A stretch of 64,000 bases of DNA, from the NCBI GenBank assembly GCA_044225675.1, contig JBGAIH010000018.1, forward strand, positions 41,561-105,560, in the 5' to 3' direction. This document shows, piece by piece, positions 16,337 to 26,210 of this stretch. Positions within the stretch are counted from its first letter, which is position 1; every line of letters starts with the position of its first letter. Made by a program: the position numbers and the translations under genes. Below the pieces are notes generated by a model, which was not told where the DNA came from, searched no databases, and worked only from the letters and a program-made list of their open reading frames with translations. This DNA is from JACMQX01 sp044225675. GTDB taxonomy: Bacteria > Pseudomonadota > Gammaproteobacteria > Burkholderiales > Burkholderiaceae_C.

Positions 16337-17221
16337 ATGCAAACCCGCCATTTCGTCCAGCTCATCGCCATGTCCGCCCTGTGGGGCGCGTCGTTTCCGT
16401 TTCTGCGCATCGCCAGTCCGGCGCTCGGCCCGTGGCTCACGGCGGGGTTGCGCTGCGCCCTGGCGGCGCTCACGCTGTCGCTGCTGATGCACTGGCTGCG
16501 CAACCGCTGGCCGCCGCGCAGCGCCTGGCCCCGGCTGGCCTGGCTGAGCATGCTGACGGTGGTGCTGCCCTTCGTGCTGTTCAACTGGGCGGCGCTCGTC
16601 CTGCCTGCGGGCTACTCGGCCGTGCTCAATGCCACCGCGCCACTCTTCGGCGTCATCGCCGCGGCGCTGGCGCGCGAGGAGCAGCTCACCGGACGCCGGC
16701 TGCTCGGCTGCGCGCTCGGCTTCATCGGCGTGACGCTGCTGGTGCGGCTCGGGCCGGTGGCCGTGACGCGCGAGGTGGTCCTGGCGGCGCTGGCCTGCGT
16801 GGTCGCGGCTGGCTGCTACGGCTTCGGTGCCGTTCTCATGAAGCGGGCCACGCTGGCCCACGAGCCGCTGCCTTCGTCGGCCGTGGTGCATGTGGCGGCG
16901 GCGCTCATCCTGCTGGCGCCTGCCGGCGCCGCCCTCCCGTCGGCGCAGCCCACACCGGCCGCCCTGCTGGCCATCGGCGTGCTGGGCATCGTCACCTCGG
17001 GCTTCATGTACTGGATCAGCATGCGGCTGATGCGGGTGATCCCGGCCAGCGCGGCCACGTCGTCGGCCTTCATGATCCCGCTGTTCGGCGTAACATGGGG
17101 CGGCCTGTTCCTCGGCGAGCCGGTCACCGCCGGCATGCTGCCGGGCTGCCTGCTCGTGCTCGCGGCCATGGCACTGGTCACGGGCTTCAACCCGTTCAAG
17201 GCCGCGCCGCCGGAGCCTTGA
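16337..17221 (+). CDS. DMT superfamily (EamA) transporter
   Basis: A 294-residue ten-helix exporter with two EamA repeats. The start MQTRHFVQLIAMSALWGASF places the first helix and its conserved W-G-x-x-F at the N-terminus; the open frame continues upstream but without membrane character. Second-repeat landmarks include GCYGFGAVLMKRA and LFGVTWGGLFLGEPVTAGM (the conserved L-G-E). Substrate unknown; families of this type export amino acids and metabolites. Confidence 0.87.
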   Translation: MQTRHFVQLIAMSALWGASFPFLRIASPALGPWLTAGLRCALAALTLSLLMHWLRNRWPPRSAWPRLAWLSMLTVVLPFVLFNWAALVLPAGYSAVLNATAPLFGVIAAALAREEQLTGRRLLGCALGFIGVTLLVRLGPVAVTREVVLAALACVVAAGCYGFGAVLMKRATLAHEPLPSSAVVHVAAALILLAPAGAALPSAQPTPAALLAIGVLGIVTSGFMYWISMRLMRVIPASAATSSAFMIPLFGVTWGGLFLGEPVTAGMLPGCLLVLAAMALVTGFNPFKAAPPEP

Positions 17222-17432
17222 CCTTGCGGGCGCGGCGCCCGTCACGGGTGCCTGAACGAACGCCGGCGCAGCCTGCGCGCCCGGGGACTTGCACGCCCCG
17301 CCGTACCGGCCGCAGCAGATTGGCGGAAAATAGGCGACCTCGCGGCTTCGGCACCCACCGGCCCGGCCGCCCGGCTCCAGCGGCGCCTCGCCCGCTGCCG
17401 CGTCCGACACCGCCCCCCTACAGACACCGCCC

Positions 17433-18002
17433 ATGCCCCTGCCTCCTTCCGCTCCCCGCCAGCACTGGCACACCCGCACCGTCCACTTCATGGGCTACAA
17501 GCGCGACGACGGCCTGTGGGACATCGAGGGCGAACTGCTCGACACCAAGCCGCGCGAGATCCACACGCCCGAGAAGGGTGCCCTGCCGCCGGGCACGCCG
17601 ATCCACCACATGCGGGCCCGCATCACCATCGACAGCGAGCTGACGGTCGTCGCGATCGCGGCCTGCATGGAAAGTACGCCGTTCCCCGAATGCCAGGGCG
17701 CGCTGGCGCACCTGCAGCAGCTCGTCGGCGTCAAGGCCTCGTCAGGCTGGCGCCAGGCCATCCACGCCTGCATGGGCCGCACCGAGGGCTGCACCCACAT
17801 GCGCGAGCTGATCCTCAATCTGGGCACGGCCGCCTACCAGACCCTCGCCGGCCCCAAGCCCCGCCTGCCGGGCGAGCCCGTGCCGCTCAAGCCGCCGGCC
17901 CACATGGGCCAGTGCATCGCCTGGGACTTCGACGGCCCGGTGATGCAGCGCCATCGGCCGGAGTTCTTCGGCTGGCGCAAGCCCGAGACAAGCGGCGGCT
18001 GA
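17433..18002 (+). CDS. DUF2889 domain protein
   Basis: A 189-residue protein matching the DUF2889 pattern: HTRTVHFMGYKRDDGLWDIEGEL near the N-terminus, GTPIHHMRARITIDSELTV, and the Cys-containing GRTEGCTHMRELI that is the family's most conserved block. Members often sit in aromatic or steroid catabolic regions, and their function is unknown. It ends just before two GC palindromes that likely terminate it and the convergent MFS gene. Confidence 0.85.
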   Translation: MPLPPSAPRQHWHTRTVHFMGYKRDDGLWDIEGELLDTKPREIHTPEKGALPPGTPIHHMRARITIDSELTVVAIAACMESTPFPECQGALAHLQQLVGVKASSGWRQAIHACMGRTEGCTHMRELILNLGTAAYQTLAGPKPRLPGEPVPLKPPAHMGQCIAWDFDGPVMQRHRPEFFGWRKPETSGG

Positions 18003-18086
18003 ACGCGAGCGCGGACGGCTGCGGCGGCCTCGCCTTCCGGCGACAGGAGCTGGCTCCCGAGCCATGCCGGCCTGCCTTGCGGCAAC

Positions 18087-18145
18087 GGACGGGCCCGTCC
18101 TCCGGCGGCAGACAGGCTCCACTTCCGGCGACAGACGGGGCCGTC
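18087..18145. terminator. Two GC palindromes between convergent genes
   Basis: GGACGGGCCCGTCC at 18087-18100 and GACGG-GG-CCGTC at 18134-18145 are self-complementary, and lie between the convergent DUF2889 and MFS genes. Around them the tetrads CGGCGACAG and CCGGCGGCAGACAG recur, so this looks like a small family of degenerate repeats serving as a bidirectional terminator. Confidence 0.5.
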
Positions 18146-18146
18146 T

Positions 18147-19337
18147 TCAAGCGGGCAGCAGGCGCCGCTCCAGCCACCACCCCCGCCAGGCGCACAGCGT
18201 GGCCAGCGTCGCCAGCGCGGCCGCCACGCCGAACATCAGCCGCAGCCCGAAGTGCTCGGCAAAGGCGCCGCCGGCCAGCACGCCCAGCGTGCCGCCGAGG
18301 CCGTAGCCGATCACGGTGAACAGGGCCTGGCCGCGACCGCGCAAGCGGCCCGGAAAGTGCTGCGACACCATCGCGATGCAGGCCGTGTGATGCGCGGCGA
18401 AGGTCAGCGCATGCAGCACCTGGGCCACCACCAGCACCCACAGCCACTGGGCCAGCCCACCCGTCAGGGCCATGCGCAGGGCCGTCACCGCGCCGCACAG
18501 CGTGAGCCACGCGCCCATGCTCAGGGCGCCCACGAGCCTGCCCTGCACGAAGAACCAGCCGATCTCCACCACCACCGACACCGCCCACAGCACGCCGATC
18601 ATGGTCTTGCTGTAGCCCAGCGCGTCCAGGTAGAGCGAGAGGAAGGCATAGATCGCGAAGTGCGACATGATGTGGAAGAACAGCGACGCGAGGAACCAGC
18701 GCACCGGCGGCTGGCGCAGCACGTCGCCGAGCGGTGCGGCGGCCTCGTGGCTGGCATGCGGCGGCTCGCGCATGTCGGGCAGGCGCAGCGTGCACACCAG
18801 CAGCAGCACGAGCGTGACGCCCGTCCATGCCGGAAAGTGCCGCATGCCGAACGCCTCGAACCACGCCCCTGCAATGAACACCGTGACCAGGAAGCCCGCC
18901 GAACCCCAGAGGCGCACGCGGCCGTAGCGCCCCCAGTCGCCCGCCACCAGATGGGCCATGGCGGCTTCGGTCAGCGGCATCATGGAGCTGGTCTGCAGGA
19001 ACAGCACGAACAGCACGAGGCCGATCCACACCGGCCCGCCGTTCCACCACAGCCCGGCCGAGGCCACGAGCGCCACCACCGCGCCCAGGCGCAGCAGCCG
19101 CACGCGCTCGCCGGTGTGGTCGCTGATCCAGCCCCAGACGTAGGGCGCAAAGGTGCGAGTGAACGACTGCGCCGAGGTCAGCAGGCTGATGACGAAGATC
19201 GGAAACCCCAGCTCCTTGAGCCACAGCGGCAGGTAGGGGTTGAAGAAGCCGATGTGCGCGAAGTAACTCGCAGACAGGGCGGCAAAGGGCACGAGCTGGC
19301 GGCCGGGGCCGCCCGAGGAGGAGGATGAAGACTGCAA
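18147..19337 (-). CDS. MFS transporter, HcaT-like
   Basis: A 396-residue twelve-helix transporter. LVPFAALSASYFAHIGFFNPYLPLWLKELG at the N-terminus and WGWISDHTGERVRLLRLG in loop 2-3 match the MFS_1-like branch that contains HcaT (3-phenylpropionate) and nucleoside transporters. An opening run of Ser (MQSSSSSSGG) precedes helix 1. The ligand is unknown; an aromatic acid would fit the neighbourhood. Confidence 0.83.
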   Translation of the reverse strand: MQSSSSSSGGPGRQLVPFAALSASYFAHIGFFNPYLPLWLKELGFPIFVISLLTSAQSFTRTFAPYVWGWISDHTGERVRLLRLGAVVALVASAGLWWNGGPVWIGLVLFVLFLQTSSMMPLTEAAMAHLVAGDWGRYGRVRLWGSAGFLVTVFIAGAWFEAFGMRHFPAWTGVTLVLLLVCTLRLPDMREPPHASHEAAAPLGDVLRQPPVRWFLASLFFHIMSHFAIYAFLSLYLDALGYSKTMIGVLWAVSVVVEIGWFFVQGRLVGALSMGAWLTLCGAVTALRMALTGGLAQWLWVLVVAQVLHALTFAAHHTACIAMVSQHFPGRLRGRGQALFTVIGYGLGGTLGVLAGGAFAEHFGLRLMFGVAAALATLATLCAWRGWWLERRLLPA

Positions 19338-19407
19338 GGAGCGCGGCCGGGCAGTGACAGGCGCCCGTGCCGCATCCGGCAGTCTACCCCGGCCCGATGC
19401 GCGCCGT

Positions 19408-22400
19408 TCAGGCGAGCAGCCCGGCCTTCAGCGCCTGCCAGCGCGGCCGCGCCTTGTCGAGGCTGGCCTGCTTGACGTGGCCGTAGCCGCGGATGCTCAT
19501 GGGCAACTGGGCCAGCTCGATGGCGGCGTCAAGCCGGCCGGCATCCAGCCGGGCCAGCACCTGCTCGATGTCGGCCATGAACTCGGCCGGCAGCGCCCGC
19601 TCGGTGCGGCGCTCCTCGGTGCGGCCAAACGGATCGAGCGCCGTGCCGCGCAGGAACTTCAGCCGCGCGAGCACTTGGAAGGCCGTGCCCATCCAGGGTC
19701 CGAAGCGCCGCTTCTTCGGCACGCCGTGGGCGTCAGCCCCCAGCGTGGGCGGCGCCAGGTGGTAGGCCAGCTTGTAGTCACCCTCGAACTGCGCGGCAAT
19801 GGCCTGCTTCATTGACGGGTCGGTGTGCAGGCGCGCGACTTCGTATTCGTCCTTGTAGGCCATGAGCTTGAACAGGCTTTTGGCGACGGCCCGCGACAGG
19901 CGGTCGCCGCGGCCGAGCGCGGCCTCGGCGGCGCGCACCTTCTCGACGAAATCCGTGTAGCGGGCCGCATAGGCGCTGTCCTGGTAGGCCGTGAGGAACT
20001 CGGCGCGCTTGCGCACGAGTCCGGCCAGGGTCTCGGGCGGCGTGACCTGCACCACCGCCTCGCGCGTGGCCTCGCGCCGCACGCGCGGCAGGTCGATGGC
20101 CGCAAGACGGCCCCACTGGAAGGCCTGCAGGTTGGCCTTGACGGCCGTGCCATTGAGCTCGATGGCGCGGCGCAGCGCGGCCAGCGACAGCGGCACCGCG
20201 CCCTTCTGCCAGGCAAAGCCCAGCATCATGATGTTGGCGCCGATGGAGTCGCCCATCAGGCCCTTGGCCAGCTCGGTGGCGTTGATGAACTCGGCGCGGC
20301 CGCCCGTGGCCTCGGCGATCAGCTCGCGCGTCTGCGCGCCGGGGAAAGCCCAGTTCGCGTCCTTGGTGAACTGCCCGGCGGGCTGCTCATGGCTGTTGAT
20401 GAGCGCCAGCGTGCGGCCGGGCCGCGTCTTGGCCACGGCCTCGGCCGAGCCGGCGGTGAGCAGGTCGCAGCCGAGCAGCAGGTCGCTCTCGCCCGTGGCG
20501 ATGCGCTGCGCATGCAGCACGTCGGGGCTGGCCGCCAGCCGAACGTGGCAGGTGACCGAGCCATTCTTCTGGCTCATGCCCGTCATGTCGAGCACGCTCA
20601 CGCCCTTGCCTTCGAGGTGCGCCGCCATGCCCAGCAGCGCGCCAAGCGTGATGACGCCCGTGCCGCCGACGCCGGTGATGAAGATGTTGAACGGCCGGGG
20701 CAGCAACGCCGCCTCGGGCGTGAGCACCGGCGGCGGCAGCTCGTCAGGCGCGACCGGCGGCTTGGGGCCCGCGCCCTTGCGCAGCTTGCCGCCCTCGACC
20801 GACACGAAGCTCGGGCAGAAACCCTTCACGCAGGAGAAGTCGAGGTTGCAGCTGGCCTGGTCGATGGTGCGCTTGCGGCCGAACTCGGTTTCCAGCGGCA
20901 GGATCGAGGTGCAGTTGGACTGCGCGCCGCAGTCGCCACAGCCTTCGCAGACCAGCTCGTTGATCACGAGGCGCCGGTCGGGGGTGGGGAACTCGTTGCG
21001 CTTGCGGCGGCGGCGCTTCTCGGCGGCGCAGGTCTGGTCGTAGATGATGACGCTCACGCCCGGCACCTCGCGCAGCTCGCGCTGCACGTCGTCCAGCCGG
21101 TCGCGGTGGTGGATGGTGGCGCCGGCCGGCAGGCGCGCCCGGTCGGTGTAGAGCGACGGATCCTCGGCCACGATGGCCAGCCGCTTGACGCCTTCGGCCG
21201 CCAGCTGCGCGGCGATGCGCCAGACGTCGAGCTGGCCGTCCACCGGCTGGCCGCCCGTCATGGCGACCGCGTCGTTGTAGAGAATCTTGTAGGTGATGTT
21301 CACCGGCAGCGTCCGGTTCGCCGCGATGGCCGCGCGGATCGCGAGATAGCCGGAGTGGAAGTAGGTGCCATCGCCCAGGTTGGCGAACACATGCGGAATG
21401 TCGGTGAACGCCGCCGCGCCGATCCACGGCGCGCCCTCGCCGCCCATCTGCGTGGTGAGCTTGTTGAACTCGGGATAGATGGCCGTGGCCATCACATGGC
21501 AGCCGATGCCGGCGAGCGCCAGGCTGCCTTCGGGCACGCGGGTGCTGGTGTTGTGCGGGCAGCCCGAACAGTACCAGGCCGGACGCGGCGGCGTGCTGAT
21601 CGCCTTGGTCAGCACCGCGTCCTTGGCATCCAGGAAGGCCAGCCGCTCCTTGATGAGGTCCATGGTCGGCGTCTCGATGCCCAGGCGCATGATGCGCGAG
21701 GCGATCACGCGCGCCACCAGCGCCACCGGGAAGTCGGCCCTGGACGGCAGCAGCCAGTCGCCGCGGCCGCGCGGGTTGTGCACATCCCACTCGCCCTTCT
21801 CGTCGAACTTGCCGATCACGCGCGGGCGCACGTCCTCGCGCCAGTTGTACAGCTGCTCCTTGAGCTGGTACTCGACCATCTGGCGCTTTTCCTCGACCAC
21901 GAGGATCTCGTCGAGTCCGCGCGCGAACTCACGGATGCCTTCGGGCTCCAGCGGCCAGGGCATGGACACCTTGAACAGGCGGATGCCGATCTCGCCGGCC
22001 AGCGCCTCGTCGATGCCCAGTTCCTCCAGCGCCTCCAGCACGTCGAGGTAGCTCTTGCCCGAGGCGACGATGCCCAGGCGGGCCTGCGGCGCGTCGATGG
22101 TCACGCGGTTCAGGCGGTTCTCGCGGGCATAGGCCATGGCCGCGTAGATCTTGTAGTCCTGCATCAGCGCTTCCTGCTTGCGCGCCTGCACGCCCAGCGT
22201 GTCGGTCGACAGCCGGTTGTTGAGCCCGCCTTCGGGCATCACGAACTCGGCCGGCAGCCGGCATTCCACGGCAAACGGATCGGCCGGGATCGACGCGCTC
22301 GACTCCACCGTGTCGGCCAGGGCCTTGAAGCCCACGACGCAGCCCGAAAAGCGCGACATGGCCCAGCCATGCAGGCCCAGCTCGATGTACTCCTGCACGC

Positions 22401-22959
22401 TCGCCGGATAGAGCATGGGGATCATCGAGGCGCTGAACACGTGGTCGCTCTGGTGCGGCAGCGTGGACGAATAGGCGCCGTGGTCGTCGCCGGCCACCAT
22501 GAGCACGCCACCCAGGCGCGCCGTGCCGGCATGGTTCATGTGCTTGAGCACGTCGATCGAGCGGTCCACGCCCGGACCCTTGCCGTACCAGAGGCTGAAA
22601 ACGCCGTCGTATCGCGGCTGGCCGATCAGCGCGACCTGCTGCGTCCCCCAGACGGCTGTGGCGGCCAGGTCTTCATTGACGCCGGGGATGAACTTCACAT
22701 CATGCGCCGCCAGGTGCTTCTGGGCATGCCACAGCGCCTCGTCGAGCCCGCCCAGCGGCGAGCCGCGGTAGCCGGAAATGAAGCCGGCCGTGCGCAGGCC
22801 TGCGGCCTGGTCGCGGATGTGCTGCATCAGGGGAAGCCGCACCAGGGCCTGGATGCCGCTCAGGTAGATGCGGCCGGTGGTGGCGGTGTATTTGTCGTCA
22901 AGGCTGACGTCGCGCAGGGTCGGTGGGGCCGACACGAAGGCGTCATTGCGGGCGTTCAT
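19408..22959 (-). CDS. Indolepyruvate ferredoxin oxidoreductase, single-chain alpha/beta/gamma fusion
   Basis: A 1183-residue fused enzyme. The N-terminal pyruvate-ferredoxin-type domain opens with LSGIQALVRLPLMQ and SGYRGSPLGGLD. The TPP-binding region has GDGTYFHSG near residue 533. One [4Fe-4S] cluster motif CEGCGDCGAQSNC lies near 670. The gamma domain follows with ITGVGGTGVITLG and a C-terminal domain. It decarboxylates aryl or branched 2-oxo acids oxidatively to acyl-CoA. Large fused members are common in Comamonadaceae and act in amino acid or aromatic catabolism. Confidence 0.92.
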   Translation of the reverse strand: MNARNDAFVSAPPTLRDVSLDDKYTATTGRIYLSGIQALVRLPLMQHIRDQAAGLRTAGFISGYRGSPLGGLDEALWHAQKHLAAHDVKFIPGVNEDLAATAVWGTQQVALIGQPRYDGVFSLWYGKGPGVDRSIDVLKHMNHAGTARLGGVLMVAGDDHGAYSSTLPHQSDHVFSASMIPMLYPASVQEYIELGLHGWAMSRFSGCVVGFKALADTVESSASIPADPFAVECRLPAEFVMPEGGLNNRLSTDTLGVQARKQEALMQDYKIYAAMAYARENRLNRVTIDAPQARLGIVASGKSYLDVLEALEELGIDEALAGEIGIRLFKVSMPWPLEPEGIREFARGLDEILVVEEKRQMVEYQLKEQLYNWREDVRPRVIGKFDEKGEWDVHNPRGRGDWLLPSRADFPVALVARVIASRIMRLGIETPTMDLIKERLAFLDAKDAVLTKAISTPPRPAWYCSGCPHNTSTRVPEGSLALAGIGCHVMATAIYPEFNKLTTQMGGEGAPWIGAAAFTDIPHVFANLGDGTYFHSGYLAIRAAIAANRTLPVNITYKILYNDAVAMTGGQPVDGQLDVWRIAAQLAAEGVKRLAIVAEDPSLYTDRARLPAGATIHHRDRLDDVQRELREVPGVSVIIYDQTCAAEKRRRRKRNEFPTPDRRLVINELVCEGCGDCGAQSNCTSILPLETEFGRKRTIDQASCNLDFSCVKGFCPSFVSVEGGKLRKGAGPKPPVAPDELPPPVLTPEAALLPRPFNIFITGVGGTGVITLGALLGMAAHLEGKGVSVLDMTGMSQKNGSVTCHVRLAASPDVLHAQRIATGESDLLLGCDLLTAGSAEAVAKTRPGRTLALINSHEQPAGQFTKDANWAFPGAQTRELIAEATGGRAEFINATELAKGLMGDSIGANIMMLGFAWQKGAVPLSLAALRRAIELNGTAVKANLQAFQWGRLAAIDLPRVRREATREAVVQVTPPETLAGLVRKRAEFLTAYQDSAYAARYTDFVEKVRAAEAALGRGDRLSRAVAKSLFKLMAYKDEYEVARLHTDPSMKQAIAAQFEGDYKLAYHLAPPTLGADAHGVPKKRRFGPWMGTAFQVLARLKFLRGTALDPFGRTEERRTERALPAEFMADIEQVLARLDAGRLDAAIELAQLPMSIRGYGHVKQASLDKARPRWQALKAGLLA

Positions 22960-23167
22960 TGCTCATCCTCTGTCTGTCGCGCCCGCACGGCGGATGGCCG
23001 AAGGGGCGGGTGCGTGATCGCAAGGGTCATGCGGTCACCGGAAAATGCCCCGGGAAGATCATCCCCAGGACAACGAGGCCGGCCGGGCCTGGAGGTCGTC
23101 CGCGGCCGTTTCAGCTCGGACGATTATGCCCGCAAGGCCCCGTGGGCGCCAGCGCGGCGGCCCCGCA

Positions 23168-24124
23168 TCAGACCAGCAGCACGAGCGCCAGCCCGGCGAC
23201 GGCCAGGACCGCGCCAGCCACCGTGCGCAGGCCGATGCGCTCCTGCTGGCGCAGCAGCAGCCACGACAGCGGCATCACCAGCAAGGGCACGCAGGAAGCG
23301 ATCAGCGTGGCGACCGACAGCGCGGTGTAGCGAAGCGAGGCGATCATGAGTGACTGCGCGCAGATCGTGAGCGCGCCAGCCGCCATGAACATGGCCACAC
23401 CCTTGCGGTCGGCCTCGCCCAGCCCCAGCACATGGCGCCGGCCCTCGCGGCTGAAGGCCAGATGCACCACCAGCGCGCCGCCTGCCGCGATGACGCCGCC
23501 CAGGAGCGGCTCGCTCCAGCGCGCCATGGCCGCGCCACGCAGCACGTTGCCCACCGCGTAACACAGCGCCGCGCCGCAGCCGATGGCCACCATCGAGGAC
23601 ATCCACGGCCGCAGGCGGGAGCGCCCTGCGGTGGGCGGGATGGCGCTGGCGGATGCCTTGGCGGCTGCAGCGCCGACCAGCGGCTGCGGCGCGGCAGCCG
23701 CTCCCGGCTCCCACACCACCAGTGCCAGGCCGGCCACCGAGATGGCGATCCCCACGAAGTCGGACAGGTCCAGCCGCTCACCGAGCGTGAGCGCGGCCAG
23801 CACCGCCGTGAACAGCGGAATCACCACCTGGAACAGGCTGGCGCGCGTCGGCCCGAAACGCACCACCGACTCGAAGAAAAAGAAGCGTCCGAGCGACACC
23901 GAGAACAGGCCGGACACCAGAAACAGCGCGAAGCCCTCCCAGCTCCAGCGCGGCCAGCCCCAGATCGCCACCTGTCCGGCCAGCAGCAGCAGGCCGAACA
24001 CCACGTTCATCGACACCGACACCAGGAAGCCCTGCCCGATGGCGATGCGCCCGGACGCGACCTTGGTCAGGATGATGTTGAAGGAAAACAGGGTCAGGGC
24101 CGTGGCGGCCAGCAGCTCACCCAC
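23168..24124 (-). CDS. DMT superfamily (EamA) transporter
   Basis: A 318-residue ten-helix transporter. The first repeat includes ALTLFSFNIILTKVASGRI and FFFESVVRFGPTRASLFQVVIPLFTAVLAALTLGERL (conserved L-G-E). The second includes AQSLMIASLRYTALSVATLIASCVPLLVMPLSWLLLRQ. Its substrate cannot be told. It is transcribed away from the effector-like gene at 24414. Confidence 0.86.
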   Translation of the reverse strand: MGELLAATALTLFSFNIILTKVASGRIAIGQGFLVSVSMNVVFGLLLLAGQVAIWGWPRWSWEGFALFLVSGLFSVSLGRFFFFESVVRFGPTRASLFQVVIPLFTAVLAALTLGERLDLSDFVGIAISVAGLALVVWEPGAAAAPQPLVGAAAAKASASAIPPTAGRSRLRPWMSSMVAIGCGAALCYAVGNVLRGAAMARWSEPLLGGVIAAGGALVVHLAFSREGRRHVLGLGEADRKGVAMFMAAGALTICAQSLMIASLRYTALSVATLIASCVPLLVMPLSWLLLRQQERIGLRTVAGAVLAVAGLALVLLV

Positions 24125-24321
24125 GGCTGCACGCTGGCAGGCTCAGGCAGCGACGCAAGCCAGGCCGGTCCGGCAATGGAGGACGACGCCGCAACCACCG
24201 GGCCGTCGCCGCACGCCAGCCGCCCGGCGCACCCGCACGAGAAAGGGAAGAAGGCCCCTGCGGCAGAACGGCTGGAATGCTGAAGAAACGAATAGGGGAG
24301 GGATGGAACGGCACCATGCGC

Positions 24322-24335
24322 TATACGCGAGTATG
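24322..24335 (+). promoter_or_regulatory. TATACG-N2-(C)GTAT(A) element upstream of effector-like gene
   Basis: TATACG-CG-AGTATG matches the palindrome TATACG-N2-CGTATA at 10 of 12 positions. It lies 78 bases before the ATG at 24414. The same element, with 11 and 12 matches, occurs upstream of the genes starting at 53401 and 60335. Its role as an operator or extended -10 region is inferred from that recurrence only. Confidence 0.5.
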
Positions 24336-24413
24336 ACAGGCGCCGCGCAGATTCGCTTCCAGAATGCGCCTCGAAACGACAGGCGCATCCCGCGCTTCCA
24401 CGAGATCCGATGC

Positions 24414-26210
24414 ATGGCGACACCGACACGATCAGCCCCCGCATTCACCGCTCCGGTCAAGGCCAGCGTCTGCGCACCTGACACCCCCCGCCCCCCCCGC
24501 GTACCCCAAGTCGACCTGGCCACACCGTCGGCGCCACGCCGCCCGCCCGCGCCGCGCATTGGACCAGAACCGCGAGGGCCCCTGGCGAGACGGCTCACGC
24601 CCGCGTCGCACGCTGCGCCCGACAGCCGGACCGCCAGTTCGACCTCCAGTCGGACCGCAGGGCCGACGGACGGACCCGTGCAGCGAGCGCCCGGCGAACG
24701 CAAGCACCGCCAGCCCGGTGAGCACGCGCACGCCGGACTCCGCGAGAACGGAACCAGCCAGCTGCGCGAGTCCAAGCACCGCGAATCCAGCGAGCGCAAG
24801 TACCGCGAACCCACGCTGGACGATCTCGCCCTGCTGTCGCCCGTGTCGCCCGACTTCATCTCGACAGCCTCCACTTCGCCAGCCTCCGTTGCGCTGCAGG
24901 CTCCGACGAAGGCGATGCCTGCGATGGCGGCGCCGCAGCAGCTGGAGCTGTGGCTGGCAAAGCTGCGGCTGAAGGGCCACCAGCTGCGGTCCGCCCAATG
25001 CGAACCGCAGGATGTGCCCAAGTTGATCAATCAGGTCAACGAGCTGCGCCACAGGATTCTGACCGTGATGACCGCCAACCCGCAGGCCCGGGTTACCGCC
25101 GATACGCTGCTGCGCGACGCCAGCCGCCAGGCCAACGACACATTCGCCAGACAGGCGGCGGGCCATCTCGGCGAACTCGATGCGCTGGACGAGCGCCTGG
25201 GCAGGGTCGGCCTGCAGCCCGAGGCCATCGCGGCCGTCGCACGGACGGCCGGTGCGGCCATCGTCGCGGCCAATGGACCCGGACAGCAGATCGCCACGCT
25301 GAAGCAGCGCCTCGACGAACGAAGCACCAGATACCAGAACCTGTTCGTGGACCTGGCTCCTCGCACCTACCCTCAAGGTTTTCGCACGAAACTGAAGATC
25401 TTCCTGAAGTTCAATCGCATCGAATCCCAGATGCTTGAAACGGCGGATCAGGAGATGAGGGCCGAATCGCTCCACCGGATCAAACGCGTGGGCACGCGTA
25501 CCACCCACGACAGCCTCGCCCGGGTGGCCCGCAGCTGCCAGGAACTGGTTGGCAGCGCCTTGCAGGTGACACAGGCCCCACCCGCGATGCCGGCCATCAC
25601 GAAGCAACTCGCTCAGGCGGGCGTTCGATTTGCGCAGGGCGAACAAAGGATCGGCGACCTGCTCGCACGCGCGAAGGCGATGGAAGCGAGCCGCGCGTTG
25701 ATTCAAGGCGAGGCGGCCGGCAAGCCCCTGACGAAGCTGCAGCAAGGCGCGATGGACTATCTTGCCCTTCAGATCCGGCACCATCACGACCAGGCCCAGG
25801 CCGCCCGCAGGGCGCTGGCGGCAGCACTGGCCAGCTTCATGGGCGACATGCCGCGCAGCTTCGACGCCCACCTCGATCAACTGCAGAACCGCCAATCCCT
25901 CCTGCGCACCAGCCTGGCCAAGGTCACCGGCAAAGCCGAAGCGGCGACATACAGACTCGCGCTGGACAGCACCCGCGACGCCATCGACGCCCTGATCGGC
26001 CACGCCAGCGCCTGGACGACGGCGCTCGAAGCCGCCGGTCGGGAGACCCGTCAAGGAACGCGTCACAAAGTTCCCGCCGAACTGTCCCGGCACATCGACA
26101 ACGCGCGTGCGGCGCTGAACCTGCGGGTGGCCCTGGCCCGGCAGTACCGGACGGCGCCGCGCACCGGCACCGGTCGTGCCGGCTCCGAGAATGCTCCCGA
26201 GCCGGCCTAA
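24414..26210 (+). CDS. Putative secreted effector, unknown function, Pro/Arg-rich N-terminus
   Basis: A 598-residue protein with no domain I recognise. Residues 1-150 are disordered and rich in Pro, Arg, Ser and Thr, with a basic repetitive stretch (RESKHRESSERKYREP) near 125; the remaining 440 residues are Ala/Leu/Gln-rich and predicted helical, without signal peptide or membrane segments. This architecture fits type III effectors. ATG 24414 is preferred because earlier in-frame ATGs lie in or before the shared TATACG element. It sits alone between a DMT transporter and a DUF1275 gene, overlapping the latter's end by 4 bases. Confidence 0.6.
   Translation: MATPTRSAPAFTAPVKASVCAPDTPRPPRVPQVDLATPSAPRRPPAPRIGPEPRGPLARRLTPASHAAPDSRTASSTSSRTAGPTDGPVQRAPGERKHRQPGEHAHAGLRENGTSQLRESKHRESSERKYREPTLDDLALLSPVSPDFISTASTSPASVALQAPTKAMPAMAAPQQLELWLAKLRLKGHQLRSAQCEPQDVPKLINQVNELRHRILTVMTANPQARVTADTLLRDASRQANDTFARQAAGHLGELDALDERLGRVGLQPEAIAAVARTAGAAIVAANGPGQQIATLKQRLDERSTRYQNLFVDLAPRTYPQGFRTKLKIFLKFNRIESQMLETADQEMRAESLHRIKRVGTRTTHDSLARVARSCQELVGSALQVTQAPPAMPAITKQLAQAGVRFAQGEQRIGDLLARAKAMEASRALIQGEAAGKPLTKLQQGAMDYLALQIRHHHDQAQAARRALAAALASFMGDMPRSFDAHLDQLQNRQSLLRTSLAKVTGKAEAATYRLALDSTRDAIDALIGHASAWTTALEAAGRETRQGTRHKVPAELSRHIDNARAALNLRVALARQYRTAPRTGTGRAGSENAPEPA

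Noticed and set aside
23583..24413. Long plus-strand extension of the 24414 gene
   Set aside because: It overlaps the convincing DMT transporter on the minus strand and passes through the shared TATACG element, so the coding part begins at 24414.
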